Part shown: piece after piece, positions 34,839 through 44,870 of the stretch
Layout of the letters: the number at the start of each line of letters is the position of its first letter
Numbering within the stretch: the stretch's first letter is position 1
Assembly (NCBI RefSeq): GCF_001556185.1
Contig: NZ_LSIJ01000085.1
Span: 1-64,000, forward strand
Reading direction: 5' to 3'
Source of the DNA: Sphingomonas sp. CCH10-B3
GTDB lineage: Bacteria > Pseudomonadota > Alphaproteobacteria > Sphingomonadales > Sphingomonadaceae
DNA length: 64,000 bases
Notes under the pieces: model-generated
Databases searched by the model: none
The model's input: the letters and a program-made list of their open reading frames with translations, nothing else
What the model was told of the DNA's origin: nothing
Translations under genes and position numbers: made by a program

Positions 34839-35267
34839 GTGGCCGTCGATATCGTCATCTATCACAACCCCGAGTGCGGCACGTCGCGCAACACGCTGGC
34901 GATGATCCGCAATGCCGGCATCGAGCCGCATGTGGTCGAATATCTGAAAACCCCACCCGCACGCGCGCTGCTAGTCGAGTTGATCGACCGCGCCGGCATG
35001 AGGCCGCGTGAGCTGCTGCGCGAGAAGGGGACGCCCTATGCCGATTTGGGCCTGGGCGACACGTCGCTGTCCGACGACGCGCTGGTGGATGCGATGATGG
35101 CGCATCCGATCCTCATCAACCGGCCGCTGGTTGTCTCGCCGCTCGGCGTGAAGCTCTGTCGGCCGTCCGATGCCGTGCTTGATCTGCTGCCAAGCGATCA
35201 GCTCGGCGCGTTCGCGAAGGAAGACGGGGAGAAGGTGGTCGATGCTTCGGGCCAGCGCGTCGCCTGA
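34839..35267 (+). CDS. arsC: Glutaredoxin-dependent arsenate reductase
   Basis: Start at GTG 34839, with GAAAGGA eight bases upstream; 142 residues. [20 protein letters not shown] contains the catalytic Cys13 and the arginine pocket of the ArsC/Spx thioredoxin-like fold; [17 protein letters not shown] is the conserved C-terminal block. It reduces arsenate to arsenite with glutathione and glutaredoxin so that ArsB can export it. Its stop shares one base with the arsB start. Confidence 0.92.
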   Translation: MAVDIVIYHNPECGTSRNTLAMIRNAGIEPHVVEYLKTPPARALLVELIDRAGMRPRELLREKGTPYADLGLGDTSLSDDALVDAMMAHPILINRPLVVSPLGVKLCRPSDAVLDLLPSDQLGAFAKEDGEKVVDASGQRVA

Positions 35268-36553
35268 TGCTCCTTGCCGTCCTGATCTTCGTCGCGACGA
35301 TCGCGCTCGTCATCTGGCAACCCAAGGGACTCGGCATCGGGTGGAGCGCGATGGGCGGGGCCGTCGTGGCGCTGCTCGCGGGGGTGGTCACGCTGTCCGA
35401 CGTGCCGGTGGTGTGGGGCATCGTCTGGAATGCGACCGCTGCGTTCGTCGCGATCATCGTCATCAGCCTGCTGCTCGATGAAGCCGGGTTCTTCGAATGG
35501 GCCGCGCTCCACGTCGCCCGCTGGGGCCGGGGGCATGGTCGTCGGCTGTTCGTCCTGATCGTGCTGCTCGGCGCGGCGGTATCCGCGCTGTTCGCCAACG
35601 ACGGCGCGGCGCTGATCCTGACGCCGATCGTCATCGCCATGCTGCGGGCGCTCGGCTTCAAGGACAAGGCGACGCTGGCGTTCGTCATGGCCGCCGGGTT
35701 CATCGCCGACACCGCCAGCCTGCCGCTGGTCGTGTCGAACCTCGTCAACATCGTGTCGGCCGATTTCTTCAAGATCGGGTTCGGCGAATACGCGGCCGTG
35801 ATGGTACCGGTCGACCTCGTGTCGATCGCCGCGACGCTGGGCGCGCTGCTGCTGTTCTTCCGGCGCGACATACCGACCGACTATGACGTGGGAGCGCTGC
35901 GCGCGCCGCGCGACGCGATCCGCGATGCCGCGACCTTCCGCGCCGGATGGATCGTTCTCGCGCTGCTGCTCGCCGGCTTCTTCCTGCTCGAACCGCTCGG
36001 CGTGCCGGTCAGCGCCGTGGCCGCTGCCGGCGCGATCCTGCTGCTGGTGATCGCGGGGCGGGGCCAGGTGATCTCAACGGCCAAGGTGCTGCGCGGCGCA
36101 CCCTGGCAGGTCGTGATCTTCTCGCTCGGCATGTATCTCGTCGTCTACGGCCTGCGGAACGCCGGCCTGACCGATCATCTGGCGGCGCTGCTCGATCGCA
36201 CGGCGCAAGGGGGCGTGTGGGGCGCGGCGCTGGGTACGGGCGTGATCGCGGCCGTCCTGTCGTCGGTGATGAACAACATGCCGACCGTGCTGGTAGGCGC
36301 GCTCTCGATCGACGCCACCCACGCCACGGGCGCGATCAGGGAAGCGATGATCTACGCCAACGTGATCGGCTGCGATCTCGGCCCCAAGCTGACGCCGATC
36401 GGTTCGCTCGCGACGCTGCTGTGGCTCCACGTCCTTGGACAGAAGGGCGTGCGGATCGGATGGGGCTATTACTTCCGTGTTGGCGTCACGCTCACCGTGC
36501 CGGTGTTGCTCATCACGCTCGCGGCGCTCGCGATCCGGATCAGCCTCGCGTGA
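35267..36553 (+). CDS. arsB: ArsB-type arsenite efflux permease
   Basis: 428 residues, about 12 hydrophobic helices. Typical ArsB blocks are visible: [59 protein letters not shown] and [18 protein letters not shown] with [20 protein letters not shown]. It exports arsenite or antimonite, coupled to the proton gradient. Sits between arsC and arsN2 with one-base overlaps on both sides, so translation of the whole ars operon is coupled. Confidence 0.93.
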   Translation: MLLAVLIFVATIALVIWQPKGLGIGWSAMGGAVVALLAGVVTLSDVPVVWGIVWNATAAFVAIIVISLLLDEAGFFEWAALHVARWGRGHGRRLFVLIVLLGAAVSALFANDGAALILTPIVIAMLRALGFKDKATLAFVMAAGFIADTASLPLVVSNLVNIVSADFFKIGFGEYAAVMVPVDLVSIAATLGALLLFFRRDIPTDYDVGALRAPRDAIRDAATFRAGWIVLALLLAGFFLLEPLGVPVSAVAAAGAILLLVIAGRGQVISTAKVLRGAPWQVVIFSLGMYLVVYGLRNAGLTDHLAALLDRTAQGGVWGAALGTGVIAAVLSSVMNNMPTVLVGALSIDATHATGAIREAMIYANVIGCDLGPKLTPIGSLATLLWLHVLGQKGVRIGWGYYFRVGVTLTVPVLLITLAALAIRISLA

Positions 36554-36984
36554 TGGGACTGACCATCACGACACTCGAACCCGCCGAGCTGGCCGGGTTG
36601 GCATGGTTCCTCAACGCTGCGAGCCTACCGAGCGCCGACCTCGCCGACCCTGGCCGCCTGTTCTTCCGGTTCGAGGCCGATAGCCTCGTCGGCTATGGCG
36701 GCCTGGAGGGGGAAGGGGCTGACCGCCTGCTCCGCTCGATCGTCATCCTTGCCGATCGCCGCGGGCATGGCCTGGGGCGGGCGTTGGTCGCCACCCTCGA
36801 ACGACAGGCGCGCGACTTCGGGGTGCGTCGCCTCCATCTGCTGACGACGACGGCCGCGCCATTCTTCCGGGCGCTTGGCTATGCCGACGCAGATCGCGGC
36901 GCTGCTCCCCCGGCCGTCGCCGCATCGCGCGAGTTTACCGCGCTATGCCCGGCGTCGGCCGCCTATCTCGTGAAAGCTCTCTGA
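36553..36984 (+). CDS. arsN2: ArsN2-like GNAT acetyltransferase
   Basis: Start at ATG 36553, overlapping the arsB stop; 143 residues. It has a single GNAT fold: [20 protein letters not shown] is the acetyl-CoA loop (R-G-x-G-x-G/A), followed by [24 protein letters not shown] proteins in this ars position are annotated ArsN2 and are thought to detoxify arsenic derivatives, but the substrate is not shown by sequence. Its stop overlaps the arsH start. Confidence 0.8.
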   Translation: MGLTITTLEPAELAGLAWFLNAASLPSADLADPGRLFFRFEADSLVGYGGLEGEGADRLLRSIVILADRRGHGLGRALVATLERQARDFGVRRLHLLTTTAAPFFRALGYADADRGAAPPAVAASREFTALCPASAAYLVKAL

Positions 36985-37724
36985 TGCCGCTCCGCACGCT
37001 TGCCGATCCCGATACCCTGCCGGCACTCGATCCCGCCTATGCCATCCAGCGGCCGGCGCTGGGGCTTGGCCCGCTCGATTCCGCGCCGCGTATCCTTCTG
37101 CTCTATGGTTCGCTGCGCGAACGGTCCTTCTCCCGGCTGTGTGTCGAGGAAGCGGCGCGCCTGCTCCGGTTCTTCGGCTGCGAGACGCGCATCTTCGATC
37201 CATCGGCCCTGCCGCTGCCCGACCAACATGCCGGCGACGACCATCCGGCCGTCCATGAGCTGCGCGAGCTGTCTCTATGGTCGGAGGGTCAGGTGTGGTG
37301 CAGCCCGGAACGTCACGGGCAGATCACCGGCATCATGAAATTGCAGATCGACCATCTGCCGCTGTCGATGGGCGGGATGCGCCCGACGCAGGGGCGGACG
37401 CTCGCGGTCATGCAGGTGTCGGCCGGATCGCAGTCGTTCAACAGCGTCAACACGCTGCGCGTGCTGGGTCGCTGGATGCGGATGGTGACGATCCCGAACC
37501 AGTCGAGCGTCGCCAAGGCGTTCAATGAGTTCGATGACGACGGACGGATGAAGCCATCGAGCTACTATGACCGGATCGTCGATGTGATGGAGGAGCTGGT
37601 GCGGTTCACGGTGCTGCTGCGCGCGCATACTGTGCAACTGGTCGATCGCTATTCAGAGCGAAAGGAAGCCGGGGTGCCGATCAATACTGCGATGGACCTG
37701 TCCAGCATCGCGATTGCGCCGTAG
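36984..37724 (+). CDS. arsH: ArsH NADPH-dependent flavin oxidoreductase
   Basis: 246 residues from ATG 36984 ([20 protein letters not shown]). The flavodoxin-like fold shows the FMN loop [20 protein letters not shown], and the C-terminal region has the ArsH-specific [19 protein letters not shown] and [20 protein letters not shown]. ArsH oxidises trivalent organoarsenicals and reduces quinones. Last gene of the ars operon; 185 bp of apparently empty sequence follow before the next, opposing gene. Confidence 0.93.
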   Translation: MPLRTLADPDTLPALDPAYAIQRPALGLGPLDSAPRILLLYGSLRERSFSRLCVEEAARLLRFFGCETRIFDPSALPLPDQHAGDDHPAVHELRELSLWSEGQVWCSPERHGQITGIMKLQIDHLPLSMGGMRPTQGRTLAVMQVSAGSQSFNSVNTLRVLGRWMRMVTIPNQSSVAKAFNEFDDDGRMKPSSYYDRIVDVMEELVRFTVLLRAHTVQLVDRYSERKEAGVPINTAMDLSSIAIAP

Positions 37725-37909
37725 GTCTCACAACTGAACTGCCTAAAAGAATTGACTATTTCCGATGCTTGCGAAGTGATGAAGCTCTCGCCGCGCTGGC
37801 TCACTCGACCCAGCTCGAAGCCAAGCGAGGCCAATTAACAGCGTAAACCACGACCAGATTTTACATAATCTTTATTATCGGACTGCGAGCGTAACGGCTC
37901 AGCGGCGCC

Positions 37910-38545
37910 TCAAGCTGCCCCAATCGCGGCCGGCGCTTCGATCAGCCATCGCCCGACGACCCGCTCGAAATCGACATACGGGATCCGATCTGGGTGAAAC
38001 TCTAGCACGGCCGCCAGATCGGGCAAGTCGGCCAGAAACGCCTTATAGACGCGCTGCACGCGGTCGGCGCTCGGCAGCTCGCGACGCGACACGTTGGCGA
38101 GCCAATCACGCGCCTCGCGAAGTGCTCGAGTCGGGTCGCCCCCATGCTCGTGGATGTCCATGCCAGCCAGATCGGAGATGAAACGCTGGTAGCGGAACTG
38201 CTCCACGTCGAGGATCAGGATACGCTTGACCTTCTGATGTTGGCCACCGTAGCGCTTGGCGCCAAGGAACAGCCCGAGTTCGAGCGGCATGTTGAAGCGC
38301 GGCAGGTTGTTGACCGCGTCCAGCTCGGTGCGTGACAGGTCATGAATGCCGTAGCGGCACTGCTCGATCAGAGCGAAGATCTTGTCAATCCGAGTCTGGC
38401 CACCGTCATCCAGTTCGCGCGCCGAGCGCGGGCGAAAGCCGCAGACGAGAATGGCGAAGATCAGTGCGCGGAACGTCGGCGCGAACGCATCGTCGAAGGG
38501 GCAATTGATGAAGACGTCATCCGTCGACGTCTGAACGACCGGCAA
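37910..38545 (-). CDS. TIR-like FINCPFDD protein of unknown function
   Basis: 211 residues. It opens with DDVFINCPFDDAFAPTFRAL, and a downstream block RIDKIFALIEQCRYGIHDLS then NNLPRFNMPLELGLFLGAKR. The arrangement (DVFIN near the start, a charged alpha helix, a later ELG) resembles a TIR or TIR-like Rossmann fold, but I do not know a named family. The C-terminal part is helical. It lies one base after a 56-residue basic protein on the same strand, so the two probably form a unit. Location beside Fic and restriction genes suggests a defence or toxin role; this is inference. Confidence 0.6.
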   Translation of the reverse strand: MPVVQTSTDDVFINCPFDDAFAPTFRALIFAILVCGFRPRSARELDDGGQTRIDKIFALIEQCRYGIHDLSRTELDAVNNLPRFNMPLELGLFLGAKRYGGQHQKVKRILILDVEQFRYQRFISDLAGMDIHEHGGDPTRALREARDWLANVSRRELPSADRVQRVYKAFLADLPDLAAVLEFHPDRIPYVDFERVVGRWLIEAPAAIGAA

Positions 38546-38546
38546 A

Positions 38547-38717
38547 CTACTTCTTCTTGGCCAGAACGCTCTTCACTGCCGCGGCGATACGCTGGTCGGA
38601 GACGGTCGCCTTCTTGGTTGCCACCGGCGCCAGAACGTAACGGCCCGTCGCTGCGCTGCGCCCGAGCACGCCTGGCTTGCTCCCCTTGGTGGTAATCGTA
38701 TCGGACCGGGTCGCCAT
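38547..38717 (-). CDS. Small basic protein paired with the FINCPFDD gene
   Basis: Start taken at ATG 38717, giving 56 residues: MATRSDTITTKGSKPGVLGR, SAATGRYVLAPVATKK and a C-terminal helix ending AVKSVLAKKK. It is highly basic with a repeated KPGVLGRS.ATGR.VLAP pattern of a small conserved family seen next to FINCPFDD-type genes (from memory, unverified). It could be an antitoxin or nucleic-acid-binding cofactor. The next stop-start junction is one base, so the two genes are coupled. Confidence 0.6.
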   Translation of the reverse strand: MATRSDTITTKGSKPGVLGRSAATGRYVLAPVATKKATVSDQRIAAAVKSVLAKKK

Positions 38718-39208
38718 GACAGTAATATGCGCCTCCCCGTCTCGCCGCGCAAGCGGCGTCCATGGCACCGGCCCGACTAGCGCGATCGTTCCCGTCGCGA
38801 CGTCGAAGCTGATTGCATCGGCAAAGGGTCGGAGCACCTCGCTTGGACTTGCTTAGGTGATCGGCAGGCTGACTTCGCCGACGGTCAGACCGCTCGTCAC
38901 CAAGGTCAAGCACCGCCCTGTTTCTCGGATCGCGCACGACTCCCCCGCTGATCCCGTCCAGCGCCACCGAGCTGATCCGTAACAGCCTGATCTCGCCGCG
39001 CTGGATGGCTGAGATCACAGCGCTTCTTAAATCATAAGCAGGAGCCGCCGAGAGCGTACACTCGAGCGGCTTCTGGACTGGCAAGCAATTCCTGCCGGCG
39101 GGTCTCGCGACAGTAAGCCTAGCTCACGGGCAAGCTCAAGAGCGTCAAATTGCCATGCGACCCTGATCCAGCAGACTGAGGGTTGTCATGACCAGCGCGG
39201 ATTTAGCT
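38718..39208. other. Largely non-coding stretch with a gene remnant
   Basis: About 490 bp without an intact gene. It includes the upstream region of the small basic protein and a degraded protease-like remnant (38850-39084, separate entry). Nothing else is recognised. Confidence 0.4.
38850..39084 (-). pseudogene. Possible trypsin-like protease remnant
   Basis: On the minus strand the translation contains RISSVALDGISGGVVRDPRN, where DGISGG resembles the catalytic-serine motif G-x-S-G-G. A one-base shift then continues LTLVTSGLTVGEVSLPIT to a stop at about 38850, which resembles the strand following that serine in trypsin-like proteases. No His or Asp partners are present. Probably the 3' end of a lost gene; the assignment is tentative. 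Confidence 0.3.
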
Positions 39209-39763
39209 CTACGCCTTGCCTAGTGCGCGCATCGTATCGGGCAATAACGTGTACACCGCCTCGCGCCGGGCGCCTCGATTGTGGTGATCTACTCGCCAGC
39301 CCTCATAGTGGCGCCGGACCAGCCCTGCCCGGACCAGCTCGGACACCGCCCGGCTGACATTACACCGGCCGGAGCGGCGCACCCGCTCCAGCACCACTTG
39401 CTCCACTAGTCGTGACGCTGCGTCAGGGTCTCCTGGCAGCTGCTCCTGCCCTGCCAGTTCCACCCTCACCTGCTCGGCCAGCGCTGCCCGCTTATGATCG
39501 CGGGCTGCCATGGGAGCGAGGGAGTCGCACAACCAGTCGCGCAGCCGAACGGCCTGCCCCTGCCGGAGGACGTAGGGTCCTGCCTTGCCCCCCTGCCCTG
39601 CCGCGCGCGCGATCAGGTTCAAGACCATGAAGGCGTAGCGCGGCCGGGTCGACACCTGCGCGATAACATCGATGATCGACGGCAGACCCTCGGCTAAGGG
39701 CGTCTGGGACGAAATCCTCGGCGGGGCCACCGGGGATGCGGAGAACAAGTCACCTTGAATCAT
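39209..39763 (-). CDS. Hypothetical protein with C-terminal winged helix
   Basis: Start at ATG 39763 (MIQGDLFSASPVAPPRISSQ), 184 residues. The middle region is helical (YAFMVLNLIARAAGQGGKAG, ERVRRSGRCNVSRAVSELVR), and the C-terminus SRAVSELVRAGLVRRHYEGW then REAVYTLLPDT looks like a winged-helix DNA-binding domain. It could be a transcriptional regulator or a replication accessory protein of the plasmid. No named family is recalled. The gene stands alone, with nothing convincing for 250 bp upstream. Confidence 0.55.
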   Translation of the reverse strand: MIQGDLFSASPVAPPRISSQTPLAEGLPSIIDVIAQVSTRPRYAFMVLNLIARAAGQGGKAGPYVLRQGQAVRLRDWLCDSLAPMAARDHKRAALAEQVRVELAGQEQLPGDPDAASRLVEQVVLERVRRSGRCNVSRAVSELVRAGLVRRHYEGWRVDHHNRGARREAVYTLLPDTMRALGKA

Positions 39764-40018
39764 GGGAACAGGAGAAGCACGAAACGGGAATCGTGTGAAT
39801 CCCTTCCGGTTCGGCCGGCGGCGTTTCTGTCGGCTGCGACACTTTGCCGCTGGGCAAAGTGTCACGATTGGCATTTCCAAACTATCTACTTGTGGGCGTC
39901 CACACTCCTGATCGGCCTACACGCAATCAGTACCCGTTTTCGCTCGACCGGAAGCCATTCGGCTGCGCGCGGTCCGCCGTTCTGTCGTGGAGCGGCAGCC
40001 CGAACTCTACGCCAAGCG

Positions 40019-40441
40019 CTAACTGTCGTCGGCCCTCTCGCCGGTGTCCGCGGCGTCCGGTTCCAACCGCCTCCACGACCATCCCGCTACCGCGAGCGCT
40101 CTGTCGATCCAAGTGGCAACGTGCCCTGGCTCGCCGCTGCAATACCAGGTGAGATAGTCTCCCTCCTCGCGCACCCAGGACACCACCTCGCCGGCCCGCC
40201 TGAAGCCGTAGGAGACGTCCATGCCATCTGGACCGGACCAACGAATGTTGGCGAGCGCACACCAGAGGTCGACAGCGCACGCGCCATCCGCTCTCACCCG
40301 TTCGCCGAGAACACGGTCGAGGATGATCTCGAATGCCTTGTAGGGTCGGTAAACACGGCTGCTGGGCTGACCCTGGAAGTCGTTGCGGCTGAAGAACGGG
40401 AAGGTTGCCTCCGTCGAGTTGATCCGCATCATCGCGGTCAC
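40019..40441 (-). CDS. Hypothetical protein coupled to the Fic gene
   Basis: 140 residues starting at GTG 40441, which overlaps the fic stop (GTGA); an ATG lies three codons downstream. It is soluble and Trp-rich, with RVRADGACAVDLWCALANIR, GFRRAGEVVSWVREEGDYLT and a C-terminal GWSWRRLEPDAADTG. I do not recognise the family. The tight overlap suggests a functional partner of the Fic protein, possibly a target or regulator. Confidence 0.5.
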   Translation of the reverse strand: MTAMMRINSTEATFPFFSRNDFQGQPSSRVYRPYKAFEIILDRVLGERVRADGACAVDLWCALANIRWSGPDGMDVSYGFRRAGEVVSWVREEGDYLTWYCSGEPGHVATWIDRALAVAGWSWRRLEPDAADTGERADDS

Positions 40442-41733
40442 GACACCTTACCATTGGCCGCCCCGTGTCGCACCGCTGATGATTCCAGCGGCTGACGCAA
40501 GCCGCTACGCGCTTCTGGGAACAGTCCCGGCATCCAGCGCCCCGCCAGCGTGGCAGGAAAGGCGATCTGCAGGGGCGCCCGGGAACTGTCGGCCGTCAGC
40601 ACGCCGAGACTCGTCAGCGCGGAGGTAACCCGGCGCGCTTGGCGTTCGCCAGTGCCGACGATACTCTCTACCTCGCCGCGCGGGAGCTCGCCTCGGTACA
40701 GCGCTGCGTCAATTACCTGGATGGCCTTGGCCGGCAGCCTTCCCCCGTCCGTCTCTTCGGCCGCCCAGCGCCGGATGCGACTGCGCAGCTGGTCGGGCTC
40801 GACCAAGCCGGCCATGAAGTCGACTTGGTCGATGCAGGTCTTCAAGAAGAAGGTCGTGAAGCTCGCCAGCTCCTCCTCGCTTAGCGAGCCCCGCCTATCA
40901 AGGTCGTTGCGGCGGGGTAGGTCGCAGGCGGCAAGGTGCCGCTTATAGGCCTGCACGTTGCGGCCGAGGCCGCGCGCGATGGACCACACGCCGCCCGTGT
41001 CGAGCGCGTCGAGCAGCATGGCGTGCGACATGAGGCGGGCGACCCGCCCGTTGCCGTCGAGAAAAGGGTGAATCCAGGCGAACCGGTGATGCGCGGCCGC
41101 GAGAGATACGATGGCGTCCGTCGCGCCGCGCTTCTGATACGCCCAGGCGAAGTGCTCGAGAAAGCGCGGCACCGCCCCGGGGCTGATCGCAATGTGCTGC
41201 CCGACCCGGACATCGCGGGTCCGCAGGGCACCGGGCTCGACCAGAACGCGCTCGCCGCCCTCGACCGGCTCAATCCAGAGCATCGACTCGGGCAGATGCT
41301 CGCAGAAGCGTCGGTGAACCTCTTGCAGGCCCTCCACGCTCGTCGCCCGGCCCGCCAGCCCTCCCCCGTCGATCCAGCCCTGGACCGCGAAATGGGCGGT
41401 CGCCTCGAGCTGCAGGTCCCGCTTGGCCGGGTCAGCGCTGAAGTCGTTCTTCAGCGCCCGCTCGATGTCGACGGGGTGGGTATCATGCCCCTCGATCAGG
41501 TTGCTGTAGTAGCAGGTCACCGTTCGGACGAGACCGGCGAGCCCAGCCCGGAGTGCGGGCGGCAGACTGCTGCGGAAGGCGGCAGACTTGGCGGTCAGCT
41601 CGATCGCGAGGTCGACGGCGTCGCGGTACCGCGGCCCGCCCTCCCCCATTTTCATGGGCTGCACGGCGCCGCTGCCCTCGCCCCGGTCGGCGACCACCCC
41701 GAAGTCCGGTTCGTTGGCCATGTCCTGCAGCAT
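40438..41733 (-). CDS. Fic-domain AMPylase (class II, self-inhibited)
   Basis: 431 residues. The Fic catalytic motif is HPFLDGNGRVARL (residues about 220-232), with His as base and the GNGR loop for ATP. An inhibitory helix YYSNLIEGHDT (about 75-85) upstream has the S-x-x-x-E pattern, which identifies a class II Fic protein whose activity is blocked in cis. The C-terminus is a winged-helix-like domain (GVLTADSSRAPLQIAFPATL). Fic proteins transfer AMP to target proteins and often work as toxins or regulators; the target here is unknown. The gene is followed by an overlapped partner gene. Confidence 0.88.
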   Translation of the reverse strand: MLQDMANEPDFGVVADRGEGSGAVQPMKMGEGGPRYRDAVDLAIELTAKSAAFRSSLPPALRAGLAGLVRTVTCYYSNLIEGHDTHPVDIERALKNDFSADPAKRDLQLEATAHFAVQGWIDGGGLAGRATSVEGLQEVHRRFCEHLPESMLWIEPVEGGERVLVEPGALRTRDVRVGQHIAISPGAVPRFLEHFAWAYQKRGATDAIVSLAAAHHRFAWIHPFLDGNGRVARLMSHAMLLDALDTGGVWSIARGLGRNVQAYKRHLAACDLPRRNDLDRRGSLSEEELASFTTFFLKTCIDQVDFMAGLVEPDQLRSRIRRWAAEETDGGRLPAKAIQVIDAALYRGELPRGEVESIVGTGERQARRVTSALTSLGVLTADSSRAPLQIAFPATLAGRWMPGLFPEARSGLRQPLESSAVRHGAANGKVS

Positions 41734-41876
41734 CTGGATTACCTGCTTGCCTCGCTAAGGTCGTCCGATCTCCGCCATCCTTGGCCGCTACGATGTCCGC
41801 TTCGACGGCCGGCAAACCCAGATCATATGAGCAGGAACGAAGCTGATCCGCCCACCCGTAATCGCAACGCGATGTC

Positions 41877-44870
41877 TCACATGTCGAAGTCGTAATCGTG
41901 GTCGATCTCGATCTCCGGCTCCTTCACCAGCTCTCTGACCGGAACCGGCGCCTGCCGAACAGCCTCCGCCACCGGCTTGGCAGGCTCGCTGCCGATGGAT
42001 CGGAGGGCGGCACTCATCGCCTCCAGTTGGCGGCGATCGCTCGCGCCAGGATCGTCTAGTCGGGGCAGCTCGCCCGTGGCCGGATCGAATCGCTCCCTAC
42101 CGGACAACGAGAGCTCGGGTGCCACATCGCTCGCGTGCGGAACGTCACCGCGATGTGACTCGATCGCGTTGGCGAGCGCTTTCTTGTCGTCGGTGTGCAG
42201 CGACACGTCCTCGCGCGCGCGGGTCTGGAGCACGTAGTAGAGGCTCTCGCTGTTCAGCAGCCTGTCGCGGCTGTCCATCACCGTGATCGCGCGATCGACC
42301 GTCATCCCTTGCGCACGGTGCATGTTGATGACAGCGCCATGGCCAAGCCGCTCGCGCATCGGATCGTCGGGCCCGATCACATGATCCCGGTCACGGCCGG
42401 ACAGGTGGAGCGTGTCGCCATCGATCGCGGTGAGCGTCATCGCAGCACCGTTCGCCATCCCGCGCTTCAGGTCGCTGGCCGTGAAGACCAAGCGGTCACC
42501 TTCGCGAACTTCGATCTCTCCGGGAACGGAGAGCGCGGCCCCCTCCCCTCCCGATCGGAGGCTTTTGGGATCGAAGAGCCTGGTTTGACCGTCACGGGCG
42601 AGCTCGAGCATGCCGCTCGCCCGATCGATCAAGCCAACCTCGTAGGATCCCGGCACAAGCCCTGACTGGTGGCGGTAGATGTCGAGCCGCATCCCCTCCG
42701 CCCAATGCCGGATCTGGCGCAGCTCCTCGCGGGTCAGGTTCAGCGTGTCCCAGCTGCGCAGGCTCAGGGCGTCCGCGCCCAGCTTTCCTCTAGCCAGCAG
42801 CTCGGCCCGAACCGTCTCCAGCACGGCTTCGCGCAGCACGTGCCCCGAAGTGAGCAAGGCGGTGCGGTCGCGTTCTTCGGGCGAAAGCTGCAGATATTCT
42901 ACAACGGCCGCTCCTGCGGGATGAGCGTTCTCCTGGACCTTGTTCCCGAGCCGTTCGAAAGCAGCAGCGACCCTGCCCTCGCGTGCCAGGGAGGCGGCCT
43001 CACGGAGCACATCGGTCTGTTGGCGCCGGTTCTCGGTCAGCCGCACCGTCGGAGCCTCCGCCTCCTGCAGCAGCGCGAACGGCCGCCCGGCCTCTACGGC
43101 GGGTATCTGCTTCACGTCACCGACCAGCACCAGCTTGGCGGCCTCGCCGTTCCGGGCGACCTCGAACAACCCGGCAAGCTGACGCGAGGACACCATCGAG
43201 GCCTCCTCCAGCACCACGACCTTGCCCTTCATCAGCGCCGACAGCTGCTCGTTCGGCTTGGCCGGGCCGACCCGGCTAGCATGCTCCTTCAGCACGGATG
43301 CGAGCGAGCGCACCTCCAGCCCCCGTCCGGTCAGGTCATCCATCAACTTGTTCTGCGGGATCAGCACCAGCATCCCCGCCCCTACTTCCGCGCCAACCTC
43401 CCGTACGAGTTCGAAGAGGAACGACTTGCCGGTACCGGCATCGCCTTGGACGACCTGGATGCGGTTGGTGCCGGACAGCATGGCGTGTACCGCGACACGC
43501 TGTTCGCCGGACAGCGTGACCTCGCGCCGACTGGCCGCGCGGTCGAGTGCGGTGTCGACCGAAGCGGCCTCGAGGATGGGTGTCCCCTGCCCCACCCCGC
43601 CATGCGCGGCCGCAACCAGCGCCTTTTCCGTCGCCAGCATATCGCGGGTCGTGAGCCGGTCTGCGTGCAGGCTGCCGCGCGGACCGGCGATGAGCACACC
43701 TGCCTCGCGCAGCCGCTCGATGCGCTCCTCGATACCGCGCACCGTCGCGCCCTTCTCCGCCATATCGAGGCTGCTTTTCAGCAGGTTCGCGTAGGTGAAG
43801 CTCGCTTCGCGTTCGCCGAGGTGCCGAACACCGGCCGCGACCGCATAGCCGCTCGCCAGCTCGGCGCTCCGGCGCACCGCATCCGTGCCGTGAAGCAGCG
43901 GCTCGGGTCGTGGTCCGAAGGCATGCGTGATCCGCTCAAGCAAGGCGGCCCCCCAGGCACGCACGGCATCGAGTACGGACCGCGGCCGCTCGATTCCGCG
44001 CGCGGCGTCCACGACGGCGGAGATGGCAGCACCATGGACCTCGGCCTTCTCGGCCCACATGACGCGGGCAACCGTGGCATCGCCCGCCTGTTTGGCGTCG
44101 CGAGTACTGACCGCGATCGTCTCCATCGCCTTCGGGCCGGAAGCCCCAAGCTCAGCCGCCCGGCTAAGGATCTGTTCGCGCCGTGCGCTGAACGCATCGA
44201 TGGCGGCACGCGGGATACCGCTGATCTCGAACTGACCGTGCTTGCCGGTGATCTCGATCCGATAGCCGAGCTGCTCCAACCGGGCACGGAAGTCGGCATG
44301 GAAGGCGGCGCCGATCGTGCTCGAATGCTTCCACAGCGCCGGATTGTGGAGGGCGACCCAGCGACCGTCACCCCGCTGTGCGGCATTCGCCACGACGACA
44401 TGAGCGTGGGCCTGCGGGTCGAGCTTCCGGCTAAGGTCATGGTAGAAGATCGCGTACACCAAGCGACCGGGTTCGATCACCGCGCCGGCCTTGCCCGACC
44501 GCACCTCCCCGAACCGCTCCTCGGCCCACGCCATGGTGCTCCGGATCGCTTCCGCAAACGCTGGCATGACCCGCTCATCGCGGCCGATCATGGCGACCAG
44601 CGATACCGACTTCGGCGCGCTGAACGTCAGCTCGAACCCCGGCGCCCGCTCGCCATTGCCCCCTCTCGCAATAACGGCCCCGTTGGGCAGTTTGCCGTCC
44701 AGCACCTCGGCGAATTTTCCGGCATTCACGGTGCCGGACAGACCGAGTTCCTCGGCCCCTCCCCCGCCCCACTCGGAGGGCCCTTCCTGCTCCCCGGTGT
44801 AGTAGTTGTCGGCCGCATAATAGCCGGCGGCATCACCGCCGCCGGCGATCGAGTTGGGCCGGACGGTCAC
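41877..44870 (-). CDS. MobF-family conjugative relaxase-helicase (TrwC/TraI-like)
   Basis: Start placed at GTG 44870, which overlaps the upstream gene's stop (GTGA) and puts the catalytic tyrosines near the N-terminus. Relaxase features: AAGYYAADNYYTGEQ with paired tyrosines near residue 15-25, ELTFSAPKSVSLVA, and the three-His motif DPQAHAHVVVANA at about 148-160. Then comes a helicase with Walker A GDAGTGKSFLFELV (about 473) and later motifs ending in INMHRAQGMTVDRAITVMDS. 997 residues. It nicks oriT and unwinds the plasmid for conjugative transfer. The last 60 residues are low complexity. Confidence 0.92.
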   Translation of the reverse strand: MTVRPNSIAGGGDAAGYYAADNYYTGEQEGPSEWGGGGAEELGLSGTVNAGKFAEVLDGKLPNGAVIARGGNGERAPGFELTFSAPKSVSLVAMIGRDERVMPAFAEAIRSTMAWAEERFGEVRSGKAGAVIEPGRLVYAIFYHDLSRKLDPQAHAHVVVANAAQRGDGRWVALHNPALWKHSSTIGAAFHADFRARLEQLGYRIEITGKHGQFEISGIPRAAIDAFSARREQILSRAAELGASGPKAMETIAVSTRDAKQAGDATVARVMWAEKAEVHGAAISAVVDAARGIERPRSVLDAVRAWGAALLERITHAFGPRPEPLLHGTDAVRRSAELASGYAVAAGVRHLGEREASFTYANLLKSSLDMAEKGATVRGIEERIERLREAGVLIAGPRGSLHADRLTTRDMLATEKALVAAAHGGVGQGTPILEAASVDTALDRAASRREVTLSGEQRVAVHAMLSGTNRIQVVQGDAGTGKSFLFELVREVGAEVGAGMLVLIPQNKLMDDLTGRGLEVRSLASVLKEHASRVGPAKPNEQLSALMKGKVVVLEEASMVSSRQLAGLFEVARNGEAAKLVLVGDVKQIPAVEAGRPFALLQEAEAPTVRLTENRRQQTDVLREAASLAREGRVAAAFERLGNKVQENAHPAGAAVVEYLQLSPEERDRTALLTSGHVLREAVLETVRAELLARGKLGADALSLRSWDTLNLTREELRQIRHWAEGMRLDIYRHQSGLVPGSYEVGLIDRASGMLELARDGQTRLFDPKSLRSGGEGAALSVPGEIEVREGDRLVFTASDLKRGMANGAAMTLTAIDGDTLHLSGRDRDHVIGPDDPMRERLGHGAVINMHRAQGMTVDRAITVMDSRDRLLNSESLYYVLQTRAREDVSLHTDDKKALANAIESHRGDVPHASDVAPELSLSGRERFDPATGELPRLDDPGASDRRQLEAMSAALRSIGSEPAKPVAEAVRQAPVPVRELVKEPEIEIDHDYDFDM

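Noticed and set aside
40081..40560. tRNA-like or rRNA sequences in gaps
   Set aside because: I looked for tRNA and rRNA signatures across all gaps, including near the Fic genes, and saw none.
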